Below, in pieces: positions 8,751 through 16,856 of a stretch of DNA of 64,000 bases. The DNA comes from Aquimarina rhabdastrellae (lineage in GTDB: Bacteria > Bacteroidota > Bacteroidia > Flavobacteriales > Flavobacteriaceae), in the NCBI GenBank assembly GCA_947387485.1, contig CANDNT010000001.1, forward strand, positions 930,001 to 994,000. Direction: 5' to 3'. The first letter of the stretch is position 1. Each line of letters starts with the position of its first letter. A program made the position numbers and the translations under genes. Below the pieces are notes generated by a model. That model was not told the origin of the DNA. It saw only the letters and a list, made by a program, of their open reading frames with translations, and did no database searches.

Positions 8751-10517
8751 ATGAGATCATTTCAAGATACTACCAACGATACTCCTAAAAAGAAAGTATC
8801 TCTTAAACACGCTTTTAAAACCATTATTTGGCCTAGAAAAGGACTCGTAATGATTGGCTTATTATTAATCGTGATTAGTAAAACTGCTGGTTTAGTCCTA
8901 CCTATATCTTCAAAATACCTTCTGGATGATGTTGTAATCAATAAGGATTATACCATGCTTAAAAATTTATTATTTATTGTTATTGGAGCTATTAGTGTAC
9001 AAGCTATTACATCCTTTTTACTAACTAAAATTTTAAGTGTACAAGCGCAATACCTTATTTCTGAACTTAGAGTCGAAGTCCAAAAAAAAGTACTCTCTTT
9101 ACCCATAAGTTTCTTCGATAATAATAAAGCTGGAGGTCTAGTATCTCGTATCATGAGTGATGTTGAAGGTGTTCGCAACTTAATTGGTACTGGATTAGTA
9201 CAACTTGTAGGAGGTACTGTTACTGCTATTGCATCACTTGTTCTATTATTAAGAATAAGTACATCTATGACTTTATTTGTCTTGGTCCCTGTTAGTATTT
9301 TTGCTCTTGTAGCTATGAAGGCTTTTAAATTTATTCGTCCTATTTTTAGAAATCGCGGAAAAATTAATGCTGAAGTAAAAGGTAGACTTACCGAAACTAT
9401 TAACGGAATACGAGTAATTAAAGGATTTAATGCAGAATCTCAAGAAAATAGTTTATTTGAAGAAGGTGCTGATCGTTTATTTCAAAACGTCAAGAAAAGT
9501 CTAACCGCTAATGCTCTAATCATGAGCTCTTCTACCTTCTTATTAGGTTTAGCTACTGTAGGTATTATGGGAATTGGTGGTTATTATATGATAGACGAAT
9601 CTCTAACTTCTGGTCAATTCCTAGAATTCACTATGCTTCTTGGTTTTATGATTGCTCCTATAGTACAAATGAGTAACATAGGAACACAACTTACAGAAGC
9701 TTTGGCAGGATTAGATCGTACTCAAGAACTTATGGCGATGACTCCAGAAAATGAGCTTGGAGATCGTACTATAGCATTAAATAATATTAAAGGTGATATC
9801 TCTTTTAACAATATCTCGTTTGCTTATGAGGACGATAAAAACGTACTCCATGGTATAAGTTTTAACGCTCCTTCTGGATCCGTTACAGCTTTAGTAGGTA
9901 GCTCTGGTTCTGGTAAATCTACCATCGCTAGTCTGGTAGCTACATTTTTGACCCCTAATCAAGGAGAAATAACTATTGATGGTGTTAATTTGGCCGAAGT
10001 AAAATTAAATAGCTACAGACAATTTTTAGGGTTGGTTTTACAAGATGAATTTTTATTTGAAGGAACTATTCGAGAAAATATTATGTTCTCAAAACCTGAC
10101 GCTACAGTACAAGAGTTAGAAAATGCTATTACAGCAGCATATGTTAACGAATTTACAGATCGCTTTGAAAAAGGTTTAGACACGTTGATAGGTGAACGAG
10201 GTGTTAAACTTTCTGGAGGACAACGTCAACGTATAGCTATAGCAAGAGCTATATTAGCAAATCCTAAAGTATTAATACTTGATGAGGCAACTTCTAATCT
10301 AGATACAGAAAGTGAAGCTTTAATCCAAAAAAGTCTTAATGAACTTATTAAAGGTAGAACAACATTTGTTATTGCTCATCGCCTAAGCACCATTAAAAAA
10401 GCTGATCAAATTCTAGTAATTGAAAATGGTCATATTGTAGAACAGGGAAATCATGATTCACTCATCAAAACACAAGGTAGATATCATGATCTCTATACAT
10501 ATCAAGCACGAATTTAA
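8751..10517 (+). CDS. ABC transporter, fused permease and ATPase (MsbA-like exporter half-transporter)
   Basis: A 588-residue half-transporter that would work as a homodimer in the inner membrane. The N-terminal half (about 30-320) has six hydrophobic helices of a type I exporter. The C-terminal ATPase has Walker A GSSGSGKST (near residue 383), Q-loop LQDEF, signature LSGGQRQR (near 488), Walker B VLILDEAT and the H-loop AHRLST. There is no N-terminal C39 peptidase domain, so it is not itself a leader-cleaving bacteriocin exporter. Substrate is unknown; lipid or drug export is usual for this group. It lies 9 bases after the mutarotase-like gene, so the two are likely cotranscribed. Confidence 0.9.
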   Translation: MRSFQDTTNDTPKKKVSLKHAFKTIIWPRKGLVMIGLLLIVISKTAGLVLPISSKYLLDDVVINKDYTMLKNLLFIVIGAISVQAITSFLLTKILSVQAQYLISELRVEVQKKVLSLPISFFDNNKAGGLVSRIMSDVEGVRNLIGTGLVQLVGGTVTAIASLVLLLRISTSMTLFVLVPVSIFALVAMKAFKFIRPIFRNRGKINAEVKGRLTETINGIRVIKGFNAESQENSLFEEGADRLFQNVKKSLTANALIMSSSTFLLGLATVGIMGIGGYYMIDESLTSGQFLEFTMLLGFMIAPIVQMSNIGTQLTEALAGLDRTQELMAMTPENELGDRTIALNNIKGDISFNNISFAYEDDKNVLHGISFNAPSGSVTALVGSSGSGKSTIASLVATFLTPNQGEITIDGVNLAEVKLNSYRQFLGLVLQDEFLFEGTIRENIMFSKPDATVQELENAITAAYVNEFTDRFEKGLDTLIGERGVKLSGGQRQRIAIARAILANPKVLILDEATSNLDTESEALIQKSLNELIKGRTTFVIAHRLSTIKKADQILVIENGHIVEQGNHDSLIKTQGRYHDLYTYQARI

Positions 10518-10670
10518 ACTTTTCGTGATCATCATAACAGCGCTATATAAAAAACATTTTTCTCATCTTTTTAACAAACAAACAAAACATTGCTCATTAT
10601 TTTAGTTTTTTAATTGAATTATTCTTTAAAAAAACAAGATAAAAAGATGGATAATTGAGAATCATTCAAT

Positions 10671-10745
10671 GGTTAAACCGTAAATTATATTTTCGTTAAC
10701 GTTTTTTAAGTTTTTTTTAACATAAAATATGGTCATACCGTAAAA
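10671..10745 (+). repeat. Two direct repeats GGTnAnACCGTAAA spaced 60 bases apart
   Basis: The copies begin at 10671 (GGTTAAACCGTAAA) and 10731 (GGTCATACCGTAAA), exactly 60 bases apart. Each begins with a small inverted repeat (GGT...ACC). They lie upstream of the candidate RNA and could be regulator sites; no function is established. Confidence 0.35.
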
Positions 10746-10840
10746 ATCATGAGGTTAAAACAAACCGAAAATCTGTAAAAACATCTTAATATTGGAGTAG
10801 CTAAATTTTTAATTACACAATCAATACATTTTAAATTTAG

Positions 10841-11022
10841 AGGGCATCAATAAAGTTAAAATTAAACAGTATACTTTAATGGGGGTTATAGTTTCTGTTT
10901 ACTTGATGAATTTATCTAGAAGAAAAACATTGTTTTTCTTTAACAATACTCATCAATTGGGTATTCCCAAAAATTTAACTTTTAAAAAAAAGCCTTGGAA
11001 AGCAATTTCCAAGGTTTTTTCT
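10841..11022 (+). ncRNA. Candidate structured non-coding RNA
   Basis: No ORF, but several helices can be drawn in order: an outer stem CATCAA (10845-10850) with TTGATG (10903-10908); an inner stem TAAACAG (10863-10869) with CTGTTTA (10895-10901); a hairpin AAGAAAAA/TTTTTCTT (10920-10940); a hairpin TTGGG-TATT-CCCAA (10957-10970); then an intrinsic terminator (10993-11020). A second CATCAA at 10951-10956 could compete for the same TTGATG. The block is 470 bases beyond the ABC transporter stop, too far to be simply its terminator. The 5' end is not defined. It could be a member of a described flavobacterial RNA motif such as Flavo-1, which I cannot test here. Confidence 0.4.
10993..11022. terminator. 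Intrinsic terminator
   Basis: A perfect nine-base-pair stem CCTTGGAAA (10993-11001) and TTTCCAAGG (11006-11014) with a GCAA loop, followed by TTTTTTCTTT and preceded by AAAAAAAAG. Likely the end of the candidate RNA. Confidence 0.85.
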
Positions 11023-11085
11023 TTGGCGTTATTCTGTCATTAATCCTTTTTCAATACGTATTAAAACGGGTCAAAAACAAAATGG

Positions 11086-11930
11086 ATCAAGAACAATTGT
11101 TGTGTTTTTGTATAAGTAACGAGTGATTAGCGATGAGAGATGAGTGGGATTGAATCTAAAATTTAAAAGTTTTTTTGTTGTGGAGTTTGATTAGTTAGGT
11201 AGTTTTTGGGTACTGTCACTTCGACTGTGCTAGTGAACAGACAAGCCTTGTGATAAGTATAAATCTAAAATCAAAACTCGTTAATCTACATTCGATATTC
11301 ATTAAATATCAATCGGCCTATCGAAAGTATAGCGTAAAATTTGCAATGAGAGAAGCGTTAAAAACTTTGGACTGTTTGAGCGCAAACGAGTTTGTCTTAA
11401 GTTTAGCTTCCGAATAATAAATTTAGCTATGGTTTCGTAAGCCTAGACTTTTTTGATTCTTTTTTGGGCGATGCAAAAAAGAATAAGCTTAATAAAGCTA
11501 AAATGTTTTTTTTAAGTAATAAATAATAATAAATTGGTTAGTTTTGAGTGAAATTCGTTACTTCGACTCCACGATCAAATTAATCTAAAATCAACTATCG
11601 TTAATCTTAACTATATATTCGACATTCATTATTATATTTTAATTCACCCACAACTTTTGAGACTGATCCATTATATTTTCTTATTACATCGTTTACTACG
11701 AATCAAGAGCAATTGTTGTTTTTTTATAAATGAAAAGTTATTATCAAAAAGGTATAAATTGAATTGAGTCCAAAACATAAAAAAGATTCTCAACATAAAC
11801 TATATAACTATAGACTACAGAAAGCTATTTTTCTGACTATCTAAAATTTCTATATTCAATGTTGGATATTCGTTATTCGACATTCTTTTATAGGTCTATC
11901 GAGAGCATAGTCTAAAATTAATTAGCTTAG
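11086..11930. repeat. Diverged direct repeats and repeat debris
   Basis: Two copies of a roughly 250-base segment are recognisable. Copy one starts ATCAAGAACAATTGTTG at 11087 and ends near 11345; copy two starts ATCAAGAGCAATTGTTG near 11702 and ends near 11925. Shared blocks include ATTCGATATTCATT / ATTCGACATTC and CTATCGAAAGTATAGCGTAAAATT / CTATCGAGAGCATAGTCTAAAATT. A third partial copy lies near 11546-11640. Around 11455-11490 there is an 11-base-pair hairpin, ATTCTTTTTTG with CAAAAAAGAAT around GGCGATG. No ORF or terminal inverted repeats of an insertion sequence are seen. Confidence 0.5.
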
Positions 11931-11960
11931 GAATGAAATATAAAACCAACAAGCATAGAA

Positions 11961-11991
11961 AATAAAAAAGGGAATCTAAATTAGATTCCCT
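11961..11991 (-). terminator. Terminator of the small membrane protein gene
   Basis: A perfect inverted repeat AGGGAATCTAA / TTAGATTCCCT (11969-11991). On the minus strand it is followed by CTTTTTTATT. It lies 29 bases past the stop at 12020. Confidence 0.8.
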
Positions 11992-12019
11992 CTCATATAT
12001 ATCTTAGTAAAAAGAACTT

Positions 12020-12190
12020 TTATTCGTTTTCTTTACGTTTTGCTTCTCTTTTTAATTTGAAATTTTCAATCAAAGCTCCTCCAATCCAGTAAGGAATTAC
12101 AAAAGTTGCTAAGAAAATCAATAACCAAAATCCTATAGTAAGGATAGTTAAGAATGCTAAAAATCCTAAATACTGATCAAATTCAAACAT
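12020..12190 (-). CDS. Small membrane protein, 56 residues
   Basis: The reading frame from ATG 12190 to TAA 12020 encodes 56 residues. The N-terminus MFEFDQYLGFLAF leads into one long hydrophobic stretch (about residues 8-40, enough for one long or two short helices, with FLTILTIGFWLLIFLATFV inside). A highly charged basic tail (KLKREAKRKENE) follows and should stay in the cytoplasm. A dedicated terminator follows and fumC diverges upstream, so it looks like a real monocistronic gene. I recognise no family; function unknown. Confidence 0.65.
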   Translation of the reverse strand: MFEFDQYLGFLAFLTILTIGFWLLIFLATFVIPYWIGGALIENFKLKREAKRKENE

Positions 12191-12338
12191 AATATGCGTT
12201 AATTAATATTTTTTGCCAAAGATAGCAACTCTTAACAATATCTCATAACATAATTATAATATTTTTCATTCTTTATCTATAGTTAAATTAACTGCTAAAG
12301 AATTCATAAAAAAAGTCATCTATAGCTACATAAATTCT

Positions 12339-12346
12339 TAAATTTG
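12339..12346 (+). promoter_or_regulatory. Promoter -7 box (TAAATTTG) for fumC
   Basis: Exact TAnnTTTG match 29 bases before the fumC ATG at 12375; no convincing -33 box. Confidence 0.4.
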
Positions 12347-12374
12347 TTCTTCGAAAAAAATAAATTATCCAATT

Positions 12375-13772
12375 ATGGAATTCAGAATAGAAAAGGACAC
12401 TATGGGTGAAGTGCAAGTTCCAGCTGATAAGCTTTGGGGAGCACAAACCGAACGTTCTAGAAACAATTTTAAAATAGGCGCTCCAGCTTCTATGCCATTA
12501 GAGATTGTATATGGTTTTGCTTATTTAAAAAAGGCTGCTGCTTACACTAACTGTGAACTTGGAGCTCTTCCTATTGAAAAAAGAGATTTAATTGCTCGAG
12601 TTTGTGATGAAATCTTAGAAGGAAAGCACGATGATCAATTTCCATTAGTGATATGGCAAACAGGATCTGGTACTCAAAGTAATATGAATGTCAATGAGGT
12701 TATCGCTAACCGCGCTCATCAATTGGCAGGTAATGTAATTGGTGAAGGTGAAAAAACTTTGTTACCTAATGATGATGTAAATAAATCTCAATCATCAAAT
12801 GATACTTTTCCTACAGGAATGCATATTGCTGCTTACAAAAAAATTGTAGAAGTGACTATTCCAGGAATTACACAATTGCGTAACACTCTAGATAAAAAAG
12901 CAAAAGAATTTAAAAATGTAGTTAAGATTGGTCGTACGCATTTTATGGATGCTACTCCGCTTACTATAGGTCAAGAATTATCTGGATATGTTTCTCAATT
13001 AGATCATGGATTAAAAGCTCTTGAAAATACGTTAACTCATTTAAAGGAATTAGCTTTAGGGGGAACAGCCGTAGGAACTGGTCTTAATACTCCTAAAGGA
13101 TATGCAAAACGCGTATCAGAATTTATCGCTGATTTTACTGGGCTTCCTTTTATCACTGCAGAAAATAAATTTGAAGCACTTGCCGCACACGATGCTTTTG
13201 TTGAAACTCATGGTGCATTAAAAACAATCGCTGTTTCTTTAAATAAAATAGGAAACGATATTCGTATGTTAGCATCTGGACCTCGTAGTGGTATTGGTGA
13301 ACTTATCATTCCTGCTAATGAACCTGGTAGTTCTATTATGCCTGGAAAAGTAAACCCAACACAATGTGAAGCACTAACAATGGTTTGTGCTCAAGTAATG
13401 GGTAACGATGTTGCTATTAACGTAGGTGGAATGCAAGGACATTTTGAATTGAACGTATTTAAACCTGTTATGGCTTCTAATCTATTAGAAAGTGCTCAAT
13501 TAATAGGTGATGCTTGTGTTTCTTTTGATGTTCACTGTGCTTCTGGAATTGTACCTAACCAACAACGTATTACTGAATTATTAAATAACTCTTTAATGCT
13601 TGTTACTGCTTTAAATACAAAAATAGGATATTATAAAGCTGCTGAGATTGCAAATACTGCACATCAAAATGGTACTACACTAAAACACGAAGCAATTGCC
13701 CTTGGTTATGTTACCGAAGAAGAGTTTGACGAATGGGTTAAACCTGAAGATATGGTAGGTAGTTTAAAATAA
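12375..13772 (+). CDS. fumC: Fumarate hydratase class II (FumC)
   Basis: The iron-independent fumarase of the TCA cycle, interconverting fumarate and L-malate in the cytoplasm as a homotetramer. The 465-residue length is typical. Family markers seen: the start [23 protein letters not shown], the [13 protein letters not shown] and [16 protein letters not shown] motifs, and the fumarase/aspartase signature [11 protein letters not shown] (near residue 318) containing the catalytic serine loop. The motif HFMDATP with this context favours FumC over aspartate ammonia-lyase. It is a single-gene unit with a promoter-like box upstream and a shared terminator downstream. Confidence 0.96.
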   Translation: MEFRIEKDTMGEVQVPADKLWGAQTERSRNNFKIGAPASMPLEIVYGFAYLKKAAAYTNCELGALPIEKRDLIARVCDEILEGKHDDQFPLVIWQTGSGTQSNMNVNEVIANRAHQLAGNVIGEGEKTLLPNDDVNKSQSSNDTFPTGMHIAAYKKIVEVTIPGITQLRNTLDKKAKEFKNVVKIGRTHFMDATPLTIGQELSGYVSQLDHGLKALENTLTHLKELALGGTAVGTGLNTPKGYAKRVSEFIADFTGLPFITAENKFEALAAHDAFVETHGALKTIAVSLNKIGNDIRMLASGPRSGIGELIIPANEPGSSIMPGKVNPTQCEALTMVCAQVMGNDVAINVGGMQGHFELNVFKPVMASNLLESAQLIGDACVSFDVHCASGIVPNQQRITELLNNSLMLVTALNTKIGYYKAAEIANTAHQNGTTLKHEAIALGYVTEEEFDEWVKPEDMVGSLK

Positions 13773-13786
13773 ACTATCCTCTTACT

Positions 13787-13827
13787 AAAAAAAACAGCGT
13801 GTTTAAAATAAACACGCTGTTTTTTTT
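13787..13827. terminator. Bidirectional terminator between fumC and the GNAT gene
   Basis: ACAGCGTGTTT pairs with AAACACGCTGT, flanked by runs of eight A and eight T. It serves the convergent genes on both sides; the T run touches the GNAT gene's stop at 13826. Confidence 0.9.
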
Positions 13828-14254
13828 ATGGTTTCCATTTCATTAAAAACTCTATGTCATCTTCTCCTATTATCTCAAAACCATTACGCTCGTATAAATT
13901 TCTTGCTGGATTATTTTTTAATACTTTTAGTACTAACATTTTCTTTTTACTTAATGTTACTTCTTTTAAATAATCAAGCACTTTCTTTCCTATTCCTCTT
14001 AGCTGATAATCTGGTAAAATCTGAAATTGCACTAATTCAACCTCATCATCATTTTCTATGTACTTTATCATCCCTATCTTTTGGTTTTCTATTACCAAAA
14101 CATAGGTATCACTAAAATACTTATCTATGCGTGCGCTATGTTCTTCTTCAGTTAAAAAAATATTTGCTGCTTCTAACAGCGATTCCATTGTTTGTTTTCT
14201 TAATTGTACAAGAAAATCTCTATCTTTTTCTTGAGCCTTATTGTAACTTATCAT
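13826..14254 (-). CDS. GNAT family N-acetyltransferase
   Basis: A 142-residue acetyl-CoA-dependent transferase of the GNAT fold. The acetyl-CoA pyrophosphate loop is QLRGIGKKVL (motif A, near residues 84-93), preceded by the strand VELVQFQILPDYQ and followed by the motif B tyrosine in NPARNLYERNGFE. The fold is clear, but the acceptor (a small molecule or a protein amine) cannot be predicted. It lies 11 bases after holA on the same strand and is probably cotranscribed. No signal peptide. Confidence 0.88.
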   Translation of the reverse strand: MISYNKAQEKDRDFLVQLRKQTMESLLEAANIFLTEEEHSARIDKYFSDTYVLVIENQKIGMIKYIENDDEVELVQFQILPDYQLRGIGKKVLDYLKEVTLSKKKMLVLKVLKNNPARNLYERNGFEIIGEDDIEFLMKWKP

Positions 14255-14265
14255 TATAAACTCAA

Positions 14266-15270
14266 CTACCCCATTATTTTAACTAACAACTCTTTCAATA
14301 CATCTCCTGCTGGAAGATTGGCCGCTCCTACTCCTTTACTTTTTATATCAGCCTCTCTAAGTAATGCTATAATCTGACTCACTTTTTTCATAGGATAATT
14401 TCGAGCTGCTTCAGCATAATCACTCACAAAATATGGGTTAATTTTCAAGGCTTTAGCAACACTACCTTTAGACTTATCTGCTAATCCATGGTACTGTAAT
14501 ACTTGAGAGAAATATGAAAATAGTAATGCTATGGTTACGACAAGAGGGTTATCTTTAGGGTTTTGTGCAAAGTAATTGATTATTCGATGTGCTTTAACAA
14601 TATCTCTTACTCCTACAGCTTTACGTAACTCAAAATTATTAAAGTCTTTACTAATTCCTATATTCTTTTCAATTGCATCTGCTGTGATTTGAGAACCTTG
14701 AGGTAGAATCAGTTTTAACTTGTCTAGTTCGTTATTAATTTTCCCTAAGTCAGTTCCCAGAAACTCTACTAGCATTTGTGATGCTTTAGGTTCGATCGAG
14801 TATTGAGCACCTTTTAATACTCTTGTTATCCAATCTGCAATTTGATTTTCATATAATCGTTTGCTTTCAAAAATAACTCCGCTCTTAGCTACGGCTTTAT
14901 ATAGCTTTTTACGTTTATCTATTTTCTTATACTTATAACACATTACCAAAACCGTCGTAGGTTGAGGATTTTCTGCATAAGCCGTCAATTTTTCAATAGT
15001 TCTAGATAATTCTTGAGCTTCTTTAACAATCACTACTTGACGTTCTGCCATCATAGGATATCGTTTAGCATTTGATACAATATCATCTATACTTACATCA
15101 CGACCATATAACACCATTTGATTGAATCCTTTTTCATCTTCACGCAAAACATTACTATCAATATAGTCTGTTATTTTATCTATGTAGTACGGTTCTTCAC
15201 CCATCAAAAAATAAATAGGTTTTATATTTCCGTTTTTAATATCACTTACAATATTCTTTACTTCATCCAT
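14266..15270 (-). CDS. holA: DNA polymerase III subunit delta (HolA)
   Basis: The delta subunit of the clamp loader opens the beta sliding clamp during DNA replication. The 334-residue protein begins with the typical GNIKPIYFLMGEEPYYIDKI and continues with the family blocks VVIVKEAQEL, CYKYKKIDKRKKLYKA and LGTDLGKINNELDKL. The length is standard for Bacteroidota. The start at 15270 is only 26 bases from the divergent gene at 15297, so both promoters must overlap in that gap or in the neighbouring coding sequences. Confidence 0.93.
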   Translation of the reverse strand: MDEVKNIVSDIKNGNIKPIYFLMGEEPYYIDKITDYIDSNVLREDEKGFNQMVLYGRDVSIDDIVSNAKRYPMMAERQVVIVKEAQELSRTIEKLTAYAENPQPTTVLVMCYKYKKIDKRKKLYKAVAKSGVIFESKRLYENQIADWITRVLKGAQYSIEPKASQMLVEFLGTDLGKINNELDKLKLILPQGSQITADAIEKNIGISKDFNNFELRKAVGVRDIVKAHRIINYFAQNPKDNPLVVTIALLFSYFSQVLQYHGLADKSKGSVAKALKINPYFVSDYAEAARNYPMKKVSQIIALLREADIKSKGVGAANLPAGDVLKELLVKIMG

Positions 15271-15296
15271 TCAAAAAAAATCATCAAATTTGTGGC

Positions 15297-15746
15297 ATGC
15301 AAAATCTCAATTTTCCCGCATACAATTTTAGGTTCAAAAATAGCGAAAATAAAACTTCCATTTTTGACCCTATACGTAAAAAATTTATCATTCTTACACC
15401 AGAAGAATGGGTGAGACAGCATACTGTTAATTTTTTAATGCATGAAAAAAACTATCCTAAAAGTTTAATTAATGTAGAAAAAAAAGTGGATGTAAACGGT
15501 ATGCAAAAACGTTATGATATTATCGTTTTTCATCCCGATGGACGTATTCATATCATTATTGAATGTAAAGCGCCTAAAGTTACTATATCACAAGATACTT
15601 TTGATCAAATTGCTCGATATAACCTTAGCTTGCATGCCGATTATTTAATGGTTACTAATGGGCTTTCTCATTATTATTGTCAAATGGATTTTGAACAAGA
15701 ATGTTATCATTTTTTAAGAGAAATCCCTAATTATTCATCACTTTAA
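15297..15746 (+). CDS. Stand-alone HsdR N-terminal (PD-(D/E)xK) domain protein
   Basis: A 149-residue protein corresponding to the N-terminal nuclease domain of type I restriction R subunits, without the helicase part. Catalytic-type residues are visible as EKKVD and RYDIIVF, then the IIECKAP core (D...ExK), followed by the conserved QIARYN helix. Short proteins like this are widespread next to holA in Bacteroidota, and no hsdM or hsdS genes are nearby, so it is not a restriction system. It may bind or cut DNA in a housekeeping role. A glycosyltransferase gene follows 10 bases downstream. Confidence 0.82.
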   Translation: MQNLNFPAYNFRFKNSENKTSIFDPIRKKFIILTPEEWVRQHTVNFLMHEKNYPKSLINVEKKVDVNGMQKRYDIIVFHPDGRIHIIIECKAPKVTISQDTFDQIARYNLSLHADYLMVTNGLSHYYCQMDFEQECYHFLREIPNYSSL

Positions 15747-15756
15747 GTTTACTCTA

Positions 15757-16752
15757 TTGAAAATAGCTGTTGTTATATTAAATTGGAATGGAAAAGACTT
15801 ACTTAAAAAGTTTTTACCTGCTGTAGTTTCATATTCAAAAGAAGCAACTGTATATGTTGCAGATAATAATTCTACAGACGATTCTGTTGCTTTTGTAACA
15901 GTGAATTATCCAGAAATAAAAATTATTAAAAATACTATTAATGGTGGCTATGCCAAAGGTTATAATGATTCCTTAAAACATGTAGATGCCGATATATTTT
16001 GTCTATTAAATAGTGATATAGAAGTTACTCCTAATTGGCTTTCTCCTATACAAGCTACTTTTGAAAAAGATCAAACAATCGGAGCAGTTCAACCCAAAAT
16101 ATTAGATTACAAAAACAAGACATATTTTGAATATGCTGGTGCTGGAGGTGGTTTTATAGATCAATTGGGATATCCCTATTGTAGAGGTCGTGTTTTTGAT
16201 ACGCTCGAAATTGATACAGGGCAATATAATGATACTATTCCTATACAATGGGCTAGTGGCGCTTGCTTATTTGTTAGAAAAGATGTTTTTAATCAAGTAG
16301 GTAAATTTGATGAAGATTTTTTTGCTCATCAAGAAGAGATTGATCTATGCTGGCGTATAGAAAATTATGGATATCAATTGCTTTATGTAGGAACGTCTAC
16401 AGTTTATCATGTAGGTGGAGCCACACTTGATGCTATGCATCCTAAAAAGACATTTTTGAATTTTAGAAATAGTTTATTCGTAATAGTTAAGAATGTTGCT
16501 AGTAAAAAATATTTAGGTTTTGTATTTTTGCGACTACTTTTAGATGGATTAGCCGCAGTTCAATTCTTAAGTAAAGGTAAGTTCAATCATATTTGGGCTA
16601 TTTTAAAAGCTCACTTTAGTTTTTATAGGTATTTCTTACAAATGTTAAATAAACGAAAAAGCATACCTAAACGTAAAAGAGTGCATCAACCCAAATCAAT
16701 TGTATTACAATACTTTGTATTTCAAAAAAAGAAGTATACTGAATTATTTTAG
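15757..16752 (+). CDS. Glycosyltransferase family 2 protein
   Basis: A 331-residue GT-A fold glycosyltransferase of family 2, of the rhamnosyltransferase-like type used in surface polysaccharide or lipid-linked glycan assembly. Seen: the start KIAVVILNWNGKDLLKKFLP, nucleotide-sugar contacts VADNNSTDDS, the DxD-like LLNSDIE (near residue 85), and the acceptor-side GACLFVRKDVF plus FFAHQEEIDLCWR blocks. The start is TTG at 15757, 10 bases after the preceding stop; no ATG lies closer to the family start. A hydrophobic segment around 245-265 may anchor it to the membrane. Donor and acceptor are unknown. Confidence 0.88.
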   Translation: MKIAVVILNWNGKDLLKKFLPAVVSYSKEATVYVADNNSTDDSVAFVTVNYPEIKIIKNTINGGYAKGYNDSLKHVDADIFCLLNSDIEVTPNWLSPIQATFEKDQTIGAVQPKILDYKNKTYFEYAGAGGGFIDQLGYPYCRGRVFDTLEIDTGQYNDTIPIQWASGACLFVRKDVFNQVGKFDEDFFAHQEEIDLCWRIENYGYQLLYVGTSTVYHVGGATLDAMHPKKTFLNFRNSLFVIVKNVASKKYLGFVFLRLLLDGLAAVQFLSKGKFNHIWAILKAHFSFYRYFLQMLNKRKSIPKRKRVHQPKSIVLQYFVFQKKKYTELF

Positions 16753-16856
16753 CTTTTTATGCGATTAAATTAATGTTAACGCAGTCATGATCCGTCATAT
16801 TTTTAATAATTTTGAGTTATATACTATACAATCTTAGATTAAAATAAATTTTCGAA

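Larger units (their letters stand above)
10518..12019. other. Gene-poor region of about 1.5 kb
   Basis: No ORF of gene quality is visible. The left part (10570-10840) is very AT-rich with long T and A tracts and two GGTnAnACCGTAAA repeats. The middle (10841-11022) looks like a structured RNA with terminator. The right part (11086-11930) consists of diverged repeats, including a sequence starting CACTTCGACTGTGCT that resembles intergenic repeats I recall from flavobacteria. The final piece is the terminator of the small gene at 12020. Confidence 0.7.

Noticed and set aside
8751-10517. Bacteriocin exporter for the peptide clusters
   Set aside because: This ABC half-transporter lacks the N-terminal C39 peptidase domain needed to cleave double-glycine leaders and lies 42 kb away next to a mutarotase-like gene.
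11086-11930. Insertion sequence remnant
   Set aside because: No transposase fragment or terminal inverted repeats can be recognised; the repeats look like noncoding extragenic elements.
15297-15746. Type I restriction system
   Set aside because: No hsdM or hsdS genes and no helicase domain; only the N-terminal domain is present.
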